From Aquibacillus koreensis (lineage in GTDB: Bacteria > Bacillota > Bacilli > Bacillales > Amphibacillaceae): a DNA stretch of 64,000 nucleotides. The notes under the pieces are model-generated. The model did no database searches. It was not told the DNA's origin and saw only the letters and a program-made list of their open reading frames with translations. Made by a program: the position numbers and the translations under genes. The stretch spans positions 62,001 through 126,000 of the forward strand of contig NZ_JAOALK010000053.1 of NCBI RefSeq assembly GCF_025154055.1. Direction: 5' to 3'. Positions 36,950-45,988 of this stretch are shown here, in pieces; positions within the stretch are counted from its first letter, which is position 1, and every line of letters begins with the position of its first letter.

Positions 36950-37963
36950 TTATTCTCCAGCACCTTCAACAAATTGCATATCTACTAATCCGTCATATTC
37001 ATACCCATCGGTGTAAACACCCGTCTTGTTTACTACATCCATCGTTTTCGCTAAGCCTTCTTCAGAAATAAACCCATCTAAACTCCAAAGTTGATCGGCA
37101 TAAGCACGATCTAGTGCTGCTTGTAAATCCTCATCCGATGAAGTTGGAAACTCTTCTTTTAATACCTTCATAGCCAACTCTTTATCCTCGTTAACAGCTT
37201 CTAGGCCTTTAATGATTGCATTTACAAAGCCTTGAACAGTCTCCGGATCATCATCAATACTTGATTGTCTTACGCTAATAACCGAGTAAGGGTAATCTCC
37301 TAAAGTAGGAAATTTATAGAAGGGTTCTCCCCATACACCTTTTTCAATGCCACCATTGATTTGCGGCTCAGCCCCGACTGCCATATCTGCTTTTCCGTTT
37401 TCTACTAGAGATACGACAGCAGAACCGTCAGCAGGTTCTTCTAACGTTACATCTTTCTCCGGATCAAGCCCCAGGTCCATTAATAGATAACGTGTTAATA
37501 AATTTGGACTACCACCATATCTTCCCGCAGCAATGGTTTTACCTTCAAAAAATGCTTTTAATGCTTCAGGGCTATCGTCTTCTAACTTCTGTTCCGTATC
37601 TGCCATAATATAAACATTGGCACGATTAACAACATTGACGACTGATAAAATCGGGTCTGGACTATCTTCGTTTGCCATTTGATTGGACTCAGGTCCCCCA
37701 ATATTCCCCCATGCTTCTCCACTAACAACAGTGGTTACGTGCGCACCACCAGTGGACGTTACTGCTTCAACATCTAAGCCTTCTTCTTCAAAATAGCCTT
37801 CATTTATCGCTAAATACAATGGAAGATAACCTATTAAATGTAATGGTTCAGCAATCGTGATCTTTTTTAAATCATCCTCTTGTTTCCCTGACGCACTTGA
37901 ACAACCACCTAATACAAATAGCAATACCATAAGCATACTTAATAATAATTTGAACTTATTCAT
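36950..37963 (-). CDS. NMT1/SsuA-type ABC substrate-binding lipoprotein
   Basis: About 337 residues. The start ATG at 37963 has AAGGGG eight bases upstream. A lipobox (VLGGC, Cys about residue 21) is followed by an NMT1/THI5-like periplasmic-binding fold: GYLPLYLAINEGYFEEEGLDVE, then GGPESNQMA and GRYGGSPNLLTRYLL. Such receptors bind taurine, alkanesulfonates, nitrate, pyrimidine precursors or riboflavin-type ligands. It forms a three-gene importer with the permease and ATPase encoded just upstream on the minus strand. Confidence 0.9.
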   Translation of the reverse strand: MNKFKLLLSMLMVLLFVLGGCSSASGKQEDDLKKITIAEPLHLIGYLPLYLAINEGYFEEEGLDVEAVTSTGGAHVTTVVSGEAWGNIGGPESNQMANEDSPDPILSVVNVVNRANVYIMADTEQKLEDDSPEALKAFFEGKTIAAGRYGGSPNLLTRYLLMDLGLDPEKDVTLEEPADGSAVVSLVENGKADMAVGAEPQINGGIEKGVWGEPFYKFPTLGDYPYSVISVRQSSIDDDPETVQGFVNAIIKGLEAVNEDKELAMKVLKEEFPTSSDEDLQAALDRAYADQLWSLDGFISEEGLAKTMDVVNKTGVYTDGYEYDGLVDMQFVEGAGE

Positions 37964-37984
37964 TACCATTTCCCCTTTAGATTA

Positions 37985-38857
37985 TTATTTTTGTGTGACT
38001 TGGCCTCGAAGCAATAATTTTTCTAACCAAACCGTACCCAAATACATCAAAATCGATAACATGGAAAGCACTACCACCCCTAACCAGACGAGATCTGTAT
38101 CCATAATTTGACCAGCGTATAAAATCATTCTTCCAATCCCATATCTTGAGCTGATAAATTCTCCAACAATCGTCCCTGCGAGGGCAAGTGCGATATTAAT
38201 CTTCAAACTACTCACAATCCATGGCATTGCAGATGGGACAACCACTTTTGAAAATACTTGTTTTCTTTTTGCTCCTAGGGAAAACAACATCTTTTCCAAA
38301 TCCTTATCGACTGACTTCACGCCACTGTGCGCAGCAACTGCGGTAACAATTACTGTCATTAAAAAAGCGAGAACGACTTTGGACGAGAAACCTATACCAA
38401 ACATAATCACAAGAACCGGGGCTAGAGCTAATTTAGGAATAGCATTAAACGCAACAATATAAGGCTCTGCTATATTTGAATAAAGATCGGACCACCAAAA
38501 CGATAACCCTAACAATGATCCTATAAAAGTTCCTAGGATAAATCCGAGCACGGTTGCACCAGATGTGTAAAACAAGTCCTGAATTAGAGTACCTTCCGTG
38601 ATGGAAGTTATTCCTGTTTGCACAATGGTTGTTGGACTGCTCCAGTAATAAGAATCCAGAATTCCTATTCTAGTGAATAATTCCCAGGCTACAACAAGGA
38701 GAACACCGACCATCACCCTACCTAATACACTTAATCGATTTGTTCTTCTTTCTTTCAGTTCCTCATCCTCAATAAAGGGGTCTTCTTTCTGAATGGCTTT
38801 GTTTTTTTCAAAAGTAGCATGCTTTTGCACAACAACATTCTCCGTTTCTCCACGCAT
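37985..38857 (-). CDS. ABC transporter permease (SsuC/TauC type)
   Basis: A 290-residue permease with six helices after a long basic/acidic cytoplasmic head (1-45). The BPD_transp_1 loop KMLFSLGAKRKQVFSKVVVP, which contacts the ATPase, is clear. It lies 21 bp upstream of the binding-protein gene and 12 bp after the ATPase gene. Confidence 0.9.
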   Translation of the reverse strand: MRGETENVVVQKHATFEKNKAIQKEDPFIEDEELKERRTNRLSVLGRVMVGVLLVVAWELFTRIGILDSYYWSSPTTIVQTGITSITEGTLIQDLFYTSGATVLGFILGTFIGSLLGLSFWWSDLYSNIAEPYIVAFNAIPKLALAPVLVIMFGIGFSSKVVLAFLMTVIVTAVAAHSGVKSVDKDLEKMLFSLGAKRKQVFSKVVVPSAMPWIVSSLKINIALALAGTIVGEFISSRYGIGRMILYAGQIMDTDLVWLGVVVLSMLSILMYLGTVWLEKLLLRGQVTQK

Positions 38858-38869
38858 GTTGATTCCTCC

Positions 38870-39649
38870 CTATTCGACTTTTTGCAAACGCTCTTGATCC
38901 TCTTTTAACATCCCTAATAACTTCTGCTTTAAATGAACAAATTCATCCGATGATAAAGTGTTCTCATCTCTTGGCCTCGGTAGATGAACCGGGACAATTT
39001 CCTTCAATCTCCCTGGTCTAGGTGATAAGACATATATTTCATCTGAAAGGTAAATCGCTTCATCAATATCATGTGTAACGAATAATACAGTCTTCTTAAA
39101 ATCACCCCATATTTGCAAAAGCCATGTTTGCATCATTAATCTTGTTTGGGCATCTAAAGCCCCAAAGGGTTCATCTAATAAAATGACATCTTGGTCGTAT
39201 AACAAGGTCCTAAGTAATGCGGCGCGTTGTCTCATCCCACCAGATAACTCATTTGGATAATGGTATTCAAAACCACCTAGCCCATATTTTTTCATCAAAG
39301 GTAATGCTCTTCCTTCCGCTTCCTTTTTTGGCACACCTCGTAATTCCATTCCTAAAATGATATTGGATACAATCGTTCGCCACGGTAGCAGTAAGTCTTT
39401 TTGCAGCATGTAACCGACCTGACCACTTTTGCCAACAATATTTTTACCATCTAATAGAATTTGGCCTGTGGTAGGTTGCAATAACCCTGCGATCATGTTA
39501 AACAACGTCGATTTCCCACAACCACTTGGCCCAATAATGCTAACAAACTTTCCCTCTTCAATACTCAAATTCGTTTTTTCTAGCGCTACTGTTTCTTGTC
39601 CGTTTTTTTTGAAAATCTTACTCCCATTAACAAATTCTAATTTACTCAT
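38870..39649 (-). CDS. ABC transporter ATPase (SsuB/TauB type)
   Basis: About 259 residues from the ATG at 39649 (peptide MSKLEFVNG), with AAGGAGTGGG upstream; the frame is open to 39688. Walker A GPSGCGKST, Q-loop MLQKDLLLPW, signature LSGGMRQRAALLRTLL, Walker B VILLDEPFGALD and H-loop FVTHDIDEAI are all present. It is the first gene of the importer operon, after a hairpin with a T-run. Confidence 0.92.
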   Translation of the reverse strand: MSKLEFVNGSKIFKKNGQETVALEKTNLSIEEGKFVSIIGPSGCGKSTLFNMIAGLLQPTTGQILLDGKNIVGKSGQVGYMLQKDLLLPWRTIVSNIILGMELRGVPKKEAEGRALPLMKKYGLGGFEYHYPNELSGGMRQRAALLRTLLYDQDVILLDEPFGALDAQTRLMMQTWLLQIWGDFKKTVLFVTHDIDEAIYLSDEIYVLSPRPGRLKEIVPVHLPRPRDENTLSSDEFVHLKQKLLGMLKEDQERLQKVE

Positions 39650-39674
39650 CATCCCACTCCTTTTTTGCCTATAA

Positions 39675-39747
39675 TAAAAAACAACCATCAGAGTAGATTG
39701 GAAGATAAAAGCAACATCCTTCCATTTAATCTAACACTGACGGTTGT
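39675..39747 (-). terminator. Terminator or attenuator before the NMT1-type importer
   Basis: On the minus strand a long imperfect hairpin (ACAACCGTCAG...CTGATGGTTGT outside, TGGAAG...CTTCCA inside) is followed by six T (plus coordinates 39675-39680). It lies after the small unknown gene and only about 30 bp before the ATPase start. It may simply end the upstream gene, or act as an attenuator for the importer operon. No known riboswitch consensus is recognised. Confidence 0.65.
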
Positions 39748-39773
39748 CCTGCTCTCATCATTCATGAGCTCAT

Positions 39774-40100
39774 TTAACCAGCCAAATATTCTTCTATGTT
39801 TCTTTTTAAAACAATAATTGCTACATTCATACCCTTCGTTGGATCATAATCACGTAATACAATTTCAATATCAAAGTTAAACCTTTCTACGAGTCTAACT
39901 TCTAGTAATTTTTTATACTTTAGATTGACTATACGATCAATTAACTGAGAAGTGTCCGTACTAGCTTCACTGATAATTTCTAGTACAGGGATGCGTTTAT
40001 TTCTAGCAAGGATAATAATCTTGTTTTCCATGAAACTAACTTGTTGTTCCAGGACTCCTGCTTTAAAAATATCTTGGTGAACTTGGTTGTTTTGCTTCAT
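39774..40100 (-). CDS. Small protein of unknown function
   Basis: A 108-residue protein from the first ATG, without membrane segments, rich in Ile/Val/Lys and predicted alpha/beta. The ATG at 40100 has no ribosome binding site. The frame continues upstream without a stop for 17 codons (IKRYQLPETIGAFKQEL) to an ATT at 40151 preceded by GGGGAGG about seven bases away. Translation may therefore begin at that ATT. It sits upstream of the importer operon, separated by a terminator-like hairpin, and may regulate or assist it. No family is recognised. Confidence 0.55.
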   Translation of the reverse strand: MKQNNQVHQDIFKAGVLEQQVSFMENKIIILARNKRIPVLEIISEASTDTSQLIDRIVNLKYKKLLEVRLVERFNFDIEIVLRDYDPTKGMNVAIIVLKRNIEEYLAG

Positions 40101-40151
40101 TAATTCTTGTTTAAATGCACCAATCGTCTCCGGAAGTTGATACCTTTTAAT

Positions 40152-40319
40152 GACCTCCCCTCCCCGTCACACTAGATAGCTTGTACGATATGATCTCGTT
40201 ATTTTTCTTAAATTTCTGTTAATTAGAAGATAACACAGGAATTGGAGCCAATCTTTAGTTTTGTAAGATGATGTAACAGAGTTTTTAGTGGCGCAAAGTT
40301 TAATTCACGTCTAATCTAA
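40152..40319. other. Non-coding gap with a shared 50-bp block
   Basis: No gene. The stretch 40229-40278 repeats the block seen at 23149-23198: GATAACACA and TGTAAGATGATGTAACA at identical 33-bp spacing, with partly diverged sequence between. In both places a REP-like unit follows. Confidence 0.5.
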
Positions 40320-40366
40320 TCGTCCTTCCGAAGTAGACAATTGTCTTTCGACAGGGTCTGACCCCC
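40320..40366 (-). repeat. REP-like unit, copy 9
   Basis: TGTCTTTCGACA (40342-40353) and GGGTCTGACCCCC (40354-40366) are intact, but the third hairpin is degraded (GTCC at 40322 pairs poorly with GTAGAC). It is an unpaired copy upstream of the HAD gene. Confidence 0.85.
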
Positions 40367-40526
40367 GAAATTACCGTTTCCCTCTCTCACACCTTCTTTT
40401 TATGTTGAATCGGTTATTTTTTCTAACAAATGATTAATGAACAGTTAATACTAGATTAACAAACAGTTGGTACCCTTGAACTAGAGAGTAGGAAATAGAA
40501 ATCAATGTTAAAGGAGTTCTTTGTTA

Positions 40527-41252
40527 ATGGAACAATCGTTAAAGAGTACTAAAAAAGAGTTAACATCAATTTTATTTGATCTCGATGGGACATTATTAGA
40601 TAGCAGGGATTGTATAGTCAATGCTGCTTACGATATCGTGCAAAAATATTATCCTCAAGCACTTAGTTATCAAGAGCTATTGCATTGTTTTGGCTTGGAT
40701 ATAGCTGACCGTCTAGCAGACATTGACATCAGTCAAAAGGAGATTCGTAAAGAATTTATTTCCATCAAGCTAAGAAGCTATCCTAGTAACCTTTTGTTTC
40801 CAAGTGTTAAAGAAGGCTTACAAAAGTTGGTTGCTAACGGAATTCGTTTAGGAATTGTAACCAATCAACAAAAAGACTTAGTTTTTCAGCTATTAGAGAA
40901 TACAGAATTGAAAAACATGTTTCATGTAATTGTTACCGGAGATGATGTGACTCACCGTAAACCTGATCCTGAGCCAATACAGCAAGCGATCGATAAATTA
41001 GGAGAAACAAATGCAAGCGTTTGGATGGTGGGTGATACCTTGTATGACCTCCAAGCAGCGCATGATGCTGGTGTCCATAGTGTTCTTTTCCAATTCTATG
41101 AGAAACATACTTTTGACCATCACCAAGTTACACCACATTTTACATTTACCTGTTTCCAAGAGTTTGTTGATTTTGCCATTACATATAAACGACATGCATG
41201 TGAGGATAACAAACCTAAAACAACGAGTAAAGAAGGTGTTCATTTTGGCTAA
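40527..41252 (+). CDS. HAD-superfamily phosphatase (phosphoglycolate phosphatase-like)
   Basis: A 241-residue HAD hydrolase. Motif I FDLDGTLLDS (nucleophile and acid Asp), motif II in GIVTNQQ, motif III Lys in THRKPDPEP and motif IV GDTLYDLQAA are present, with a helical cap inserted after motif I. The ATG at 40527 has AAGGAG ten bases upstream; a TTG at 40521 is too close. It opens an operon with a carbohydrate-type ABC importer, and its end overlaps the first permease gene by 8 bp. That suggests it dephosphorylates an imported or derived sugar phosphate. Confidence 0.88.
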   Translation: MEQSLKSTKKELTSILFDLDGTLLDSRDCIVNAAYDIVQKYYPQALSYQELLHCFGLDIADRLADIDISQKEIRKEFISIKLRSYPSNLLFPSVKEGLQKLVANGIRLGIVTNQQKDLVFQLLENTELKNMFHVIVTGDDVTHRKPDPEPIQQAIDKLGETNASVWMVGDTLYDLQAAHDAGVHSVLFQFYEKHTFDHHQVTPHFTFTCFQEFVDFAITYKRHACEDNKPKTTSKEGVHFG

Positions 41253-42201
41253 AAATCAAAATGTATTGAAGTCGATTCCAACTCTAACCCCTGCATTGAA
41301 TAAGCAACGAGTAAAGCCAAGACCATTTCATAAACGGATAGAGCAAATTATTGGGTATGGATTTATTTTACCGACTGTCATCTTGTTAAGTATGTTTGTC
41401 TTTTATCCATTTTTACAAAGTGTTTATCTTAGCTTTTTTATGACAGACCCACTCGGAAATATCGTTGGATTTGTTGGGCTGCAGAATTATGTGGACTTAT
41501 TTACGAGTAAAGAGTTCCTTGGCAGTTTAAAAACAACGTTTCTATTTGCTATTTTTACCGTTCCAACAGGTATTTTCATTTCATTACTATTAGCTGTTCT
41601 TACACATAACAAATTGAAAGGCATGCGCATATTTCAATTCATTTTTGCATTACCAATAGCGATGTCAGTTGGTACGTCCTCAATAATATGGCTATTATTA
41701 TTTAACCCAACATCCGGTGTACTGAATTACTTACTTAATTTGGTTGGGTTGGAATCCATTCAGTGGTTAACAGATCCAAATTGGGCACTCGTATCTGTTT
41801 CGATGATGACAATTTGGTTGAGCCTTGGTTTGGACTATATTATTCTACTAGCTGGGTTACAAGCGATCCCAAAGGAACTCTATGAAAGTGCAAAAATAGA
41901 TGGCGCAGGAAGCTTTCGTATCTTCTCTAAAATTACTATTCCGATGTTATCGCCCACGATCTTTTTCGTGCTTATAATTTCAGTTATTCAAGCTTTACAA
42001 GCATTTGGTCAATTTAACATTCTTACGGGCGGCGGGCCAATGAAGAGCACAAACGTGTTTGTCTTTTCTCTTTATCAGGAAGCGTTTGTTAACTTTCAAT
42101 TTGGCCTAGGAAGCACCAGGGCATTTGTTTTATTCGTCATCATTCTACTCTTTACCTGGATACAGTTTAAATTTGGAGAAAAGAAGGTGCATTATCAATG
42201 A
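41245..42201 (+). CDS. Carbohydrate ABC permease (MalF/UgpA type)
   Basis: About 318 residues. The TTG at 41245 has GAAGGTG six bases upstream; the open frame further upstream merely overlaps the HAD gene. There are six helices after a 40-residue cytoplasmic head, and a BPD_transp_1 loop ESAKIDGAGSFRIFSKITIP typical of CUT1 permeases. It overlaps the next permease gene by 4 bp (ATGA). Confidence 0.92.
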   Translation: MAKNQNVLKSIPTLTPALNKQRVKPRPFHKRIEQIIGYGFILPTVILLSMFVFYPFLQSVYLSFFMTDPLGNIVGFVGLQNYVDLFTSKEFLGSLKTTFLFAIFTVPTGIFISLLLAVLTHNKLKGMRIFQFIFALPIAMSVGTSSIIWLLLFNPTSGVLNYLLNLVGLESIQWLTDPNWALVSVSMMTIWLSLGLDYIILLAGLQAIPKELYESAKIDGAGSFRIFSKITIPMLSPTIFFVLIISVIQALQAFGQFNILTGGGPMKSTNVFVFSLYQEAFVNFQFGLGSTRAFVLFVIILLFTWIQFKFGEKKVHYQ

Positions 42202-43043
42202 GTGCTCACGCCATCCGAAAAAAGAAAATCAGGCTTACAAGTCTAGTTCACTATCTCGTACTTGTCATACTAGCAATTATTGTTATCTATCCAATTTACT
42301 TTGCGTTTTCCTATACATTTATGACACCGCAAGAAGTGAGTACGGCAACACCAAATTTCTTCCCAAACAGCCTTTATTTAGAAAATATAAAGGAAGTGTT
42401 AGCAACAACACCTATTTTAAGGTTTATCCTAAATAGCTTTATCATCTCTATTGCAGTTATGATCGGTGAAATCATTACGGGTTCACTGGCAGCTTATGCT
42501 TTTGCGTTTGTTCGTTTTAAAGGTAGAAACATTATTTTCGCTTTATTTTTAGCAACCTTAATGGTTCCATCCGAAGTAACACTCATACCGAGATATTTAA
42601 TGATGCAAGCCTTTGGTTGGATGGACACCTATCAAGGACTAATCGTTCCGCATTTAGCAACCGTATTTGGGATCTTCTTGTTACGACAATTTTTCATGCA
42701 GTTACCAAAGGAATTAATGGAAGCAGCCCGAATGGATGGTGCGGGACACTTGCGCATTTTTTTAACCATTATCCTTCCATTATCACGTCCAGCAATTGGG
42801 ACATTAGGTGTTTACTCATTTCTTAACACATGGAATCAATACCTGTGGCCACTTCTTATGACGAATTCAGAGGAAATGCGTCCTGTTCAGATTGGGATTA
42901 CGATGCTTCAAGATGAAGAATTTATGTCATGGAATATTGTATTAGCCGGGGTAACTATTGCACTAATACCATCGTTACTTCTTCTAGTATTCGGTTTAAA
43001 GCAGTTAGTAGCAGGGATAACGGCTGGAGCTGTCAAACAATAA
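42198..43043 (+). CDS. Carbohydrate ABC permease (MalG/UgpE type)
   Basis: A 281-residue CUT1 permease with six helices and the loop EAARMDGAGHLRIFLTIILP. Its ATG overlaps the stop codon of the first permease. No ATPase gene is present in this operon, so the pair must use a shared ATPase such as MsmX encoded elsewhere, as is common in Bacillus. A small CTGCCAT...ATGGCAG hairpin (43045-43063) separates it from the binding-protein gene. Confidence 0.92.
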   Translation: MSAHAIRKKKIRLTSLVHYLVLVILAIIVIYPIYFAFSYTFMTPQEVSTATPNFFPNSLYLENIKEVLATTPILRFILNSFIISIAVMIGEIITGSLAAYAFAFVRFKGRNIIFALFLATLMVPSEVTLIPRYLMMQAFGWMDTYQGLIVPHLATVFGIFLLRQFFMQLPKELMEAARMDGAGHLRIFLTIILPLSRPAIGTLGVYSFLNTWNQYLWPLLMTNSEEMRPVQIGITMLQDEEFMSWNIVLAGVTIALIPSLLLLVFGLKQLVAGITAGAVKQ

Positions 43044-43099
43044 CTGCCATCTACCATGGCAGAGTATATATACATTTAAAATTGAGAGGTGGAAACATA

Positions 43100-44515
43100 A
43101 TGCGTTTTAAATCACATCTAATTACCGTTTTGTTCGTATTCTTTTTACTAGTCACTGTTGGATGTACGAGCAAAACATCTGGTGCAATCAACGAAGGAAA
43201 TGAATCATCCCCGGATACAGCAGCTAATACAACTAACGAGAGTACAAATGAAGAGCCTGCACCCGAAGGAAAAACCGAAGTAGTATTTTGGCACTCCATG
43301 GGAGGGAAAAATGGAAAAACATTAGAGAAGATGATCCAAGATTTTAATGGTTCTCAGGAGGATATCCACGTAAAACCAATCTTTCAGGGGAGCTATGGTG
43401 ACAGTTTAACTAAATTAAAGACAAGCTTGCAATCAAGCAGTGGTCCCACAATTATGCAATCCAATTTCATTAGTAGCGGGCCAATGATTGATACGAAAAT
43501 GGTAAGACCCATTCAGGATTTGATAGATGCAGAAGGCTATGATCTTAGTCAGCTTGACCAAAACGTACTAAGCGCTTATGAGATGGACGGCCAACTTTAC
43601 TCCATGCCTTTTAATGCCTCTACATTGCTCATGTATTACAACAAAGATATGTTTGAAGAAAACGGATTAGATCCAAATAATCCACCACAAACATACGAAG
43701 AGCTGGAAGAAGCTGCAATGAAACTAACAGGTGAAGGCAAGTATGGTGCATCTTTCTCTGTAGACTCCTATTTTCTAGAACAACTCTTTACCGTACAAGG
43801 TGCAGAATTAGTCAATAACGGGAATGGTCGCCAAGATCTAGCAACGAAATCCTTCATCAATTCTCAAGAAGCTATCGATACATTCACTTGGTGGAAAAAG
43901 CTTGTAGACGATGGGCTAATGCTAAACCTTGGTACAAACACCGAAGATACGCACCAAGCATTTTTATCTGAACAAGTCGGAATGACATTAGCTTCAACAG
44001 CAGGTTTAACAAATATGCTAGAAGGTTCAAAGGGGAAATTTGAATTAGGCACCGCATTCATTCCATATCCGGAAGCAAAAACTGGTGCTGGTGGTGTTTC
44101 TGTAGGTGGTGGTAGCCTATACATCATGAACAATAAATCTGAGGCAGAACAACAAGCCGCATGGGAATTCATTAAGTATGTAGTGGGAGCAGAACAGCAA
44201 GGCCATTGGTACATTAACAGTGGGTATTTCCCAGTAAACACAGATGCATATGAATTACCAGAAGTTGTGGAAACACTAGCGCAATTCCCACAATTTGAAA
44301 CAGCTATTAATCAGTTAGAAGTTGCACTTGAAAATAATGCTGGGAGCAATGCCGGAAAGGGCCCTGTTCTTGGTGTGTACCCTGACGCTAGAACGATCAC
44401 CGTAGAGGCGTTGGAAAAAGTATTAAATGATGTGCAATCACCCAAAGATGCATTAGACGAAGCTGCAGAAGAAATCACGAAGAAAATCGCTCGTTATAAT
44501 CAAACCGTACAATAA
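43100..44515 (+). CDS. Carbohydrate ABC substrate-binding lipoprotein (UgpB/SBP_bac_1 type)
   Basis: A 471-residue receptor. The ATG at 43100 has GAGAGGTGG upstream; the longer frame to 42929 overlaps the permease gene and is discarded. Signal peptide and lipobox VTVGC (Cys about 21) lead to a Ser/Thr/Glu-rich linker and a family 1 solute-binding domain with EVVFWHSMGGKNG, MPFNASTLLMYYNKDMFE and WEFIKYVVG. The first two are close to glycerol-3-phosphate or glycerophosphodiester receptors (UgpB), so a phosphorylated glycerol or sugar is a reasonable guess. Confidence 0.92.
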   Translation: MRFKSHLITVLFVFFLLVTVGCTSKTSGAINEGNESSPDTAANTTNESTNEEPAPEGKTEVVFWHSMGGKNGKTLEKMIQDFNGSQEDIHVKPIFQGSYGDSLTKLKTSLQSSSGPTIMQSNFISSGPMIDTKMVRPIQDLIDAEGYDLSQLDQNVLSAYEMDGQLYSMPFNASTLLMYYNKDMFEENGLDPNNPPQTYEELEEAAMKLTGEGKYGASFSVDSYFLEQLFTVQGAELVNNGNGRQDLATKSFINSQEAIDTFTWWKKLVDDGLMLNLGTNTEDTHQAFLSEQVGMTLASTAGLTNMLEGSKGKFELGTAFIPYPEAKTGAGGVSVGGGSLYIMNNKSEAEQQAAWEFIKYVVGAEQQGHWYINSGYFPVNTDAYELPEVVETLAQFPQFETAINQLEVALENNAGSNAGKGPVLGVYPDARTITVEALEKVLNDVQSPKDALDEAAEEITKKIARYNQTVQ

Positions 44516-44526
44516 TAAACTAACCG

Positions 44527-44562
44527 TGGAAAAAGGAATGTATTGACATTCCTTTTCCTTAT
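44527..44562 (+). terminator. Stem-loop after the binding-protein gene
   Basis: GGAAAAAGGAATGT (44528-44541) pairs with ACATTCCTTTTCC (44546-44558) around ATTG, 12 bp after the binding-protein stop, followed by a T-rich tail. It probably causes partial termination so that the receptor is overproduced relative to the downstream hydrolase and regulator. Confidence 0.75.
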
Positions 44563-44583
44563 CATTTTATGAGGAGGATTCTT

Positions 44584-45981
44584 ATGGAAAATCAGTTAAC
44601 TTTTTTTGGTGGATTAGATACTGTTGGTGGCGTACAAATTGTATTTGGGAAAGGTAACACAGGCTTGTTATTTGACGCAGGAATTCAACATGGTGGGTTA
44701 TTCAACGCACCATTCATCCATTTAAATGACCCAATGTCAAAACCAATTCATGGACGTGAGCTCAGGCAATACCTCCTTACCAGAATGGCTCCACCTTTAC
44801 TGCACTTATACGATTCAAGTTTATTAGGATCCTTGGATGAAGCCGACTTGCAACGCGTGTGGCCAGAAGTAAAGCTCCCATCTTATACTAATTTATTCGT
44901 TTTCATCAGCCATATTCATCAGGATCATATTGCTTTACTTCCATTTCTAGACAAAAGCGTTACAGTTTTTATGCATGAAGATGCATATTCGAGTTACGAA
45001 GCGCTCATCTCTGCAGGGTATTACTCAAGTACAGAAGCAACTATCCAAACATTTATGGATGGGCAGCATATTAGTCTCGGGGATTTTTCTATTCAAACGG
45101 TAGAAATGGACCATAATGCTTCGGGTACATCTGGATTTATATTAACAGCAGATTCAGATACATTAGCTTTTACGGCTGATTGGCGAACCCAAGGGCGACA
45201 TCCTGGTCGAATAGAGAAATTTATTGATGCCTGCCGAGCAAAACAAGTAAATGTATTGATTACCGAGACAACACGTGTAAATAAACAATCCTTATTTAAT
45301 GTTGAAATAGATCGTCAGGAAGATACAGTAATGCGAGACTATAGCCAAATCATTGAACATGCACCTGGACTTGTGTATCTTAATGCTTTACCAATCGATC
45401 TAGAACGAACAGCAGATATAATTTCAAGGACCAAAGCTGTTGGTAAAACATTGGTGATGGAAAAAAACATAGCCACGTTTTGGCATGAGGCTATAATAAA
45501 TGGAATTTCGATATTAGAAGGACATCCTGCTATAACGGATATGACCACGATAAAAGTACTTGAATCTATTGATAGTTTACCCTATAGCACAATAACCATT
45601 GATGAAATCGTTCAAAACAAACAACAGTACGTTATTGTTCTAAGCTATAAATCAATCGCATACATGACTGAATTTGAACAATTAGGCGACAAGTTACCAT
45701 CCACCTTCATTCACGCTGATGCTCCCGCCAATCAACAAGTGGTACAAAAATGGCTTCAAGCGTTTGGAGTGGAATATCGTAACATCAGTAACAAAGGACA
45801 TGCTTCTCATCAAAATGTTTCTAAACTAGTGGAGCGTATTCAGCCAAATGTAGTCATTCCTGTTCACGGACTTGTCCCATCCCTTCTCCAAGTGCGAGGA
45901 GTAGCAAAATACTTTCCAGAATACGGCGAAACAGTAACATTAAATCAATTACTTTCCAATCAACATAAAGCGAGAATATAA
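44584..45981 (+). CDS. MBL-fold metallohydrolase
   Basis: A 465-residue protein from the ATG at 44584, which follows GAGGAGG directly (the frame starts 15 bp earlier). It has metallo-beta-lactamase-fold zinc motifs: HIHQDH (about 110-115), a DHNASGTSG second-His loop, and a ADWRTQGRHPGR Asp segment. A C-terminal SNKGHASHQNV and VVIPVHGL block resembles the beta-CASP/RNase J-type closing motifs. It could be a phosphodiesterase or a nuclease-like hydrolase. The position between a UgpB-like receptor and a DeoR regulator favours a metabolic phosphodiesterase, as inference. Confidence 0.8.
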   Translation: MENQLTFFGGLDTVGGVQIVFGKGNTGLLFDAGIQHGGLFNAPFIHLNDPMSKPIHGRELRQYLLTRMAPPLLHLYDSSLLGSLDEADLQRVWPEVKLPSYTNLFVFISHIHQDHIALLPFLDKSVTVFMHEDAYSSYEALISAGYYSSTEATIQTFMDGQHISLGDFSIQTVEMDHNASGTSGFILTADSDTLAFTADWRTQGRHPGRIEKFIDACRAKQVNVLITETTRVNKQSLFNVEIDRQEDTVMRDYSQIIEHAPGLVYLNALPIDLERTADIISRTKAVGKTLVMEKNIATFWHEAIINGISILEGHPAITDMTTIKVLESIDSLPYSTITIDEIVQNKQQYVIVLSYKSIAYMTEFEQLGDKLPSTFIHADAPANQQVVQKWLQAFGVEYRNISNKGHASHQNVSKLVERIQPNVVIPVHGLVPSLLQVRGVAKYFPEYGETVTLNQLLSNQHKARI

Positions 45982-45988
45982 GGATATT

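Noticed and set aside
41011-41244. Longer N-terminus for the first sugar permease
   Set aside because: The added 78 residues are the HAD gene in another frame; the TTG at 41245 has the ribosome binding site and fits the family length.
42929-43099. Longer N-terminus for the sugar-binding lipoprotein
   Set aside because: It overlaps the permease gene and would place the signal peptide 57 residues inside the protein.
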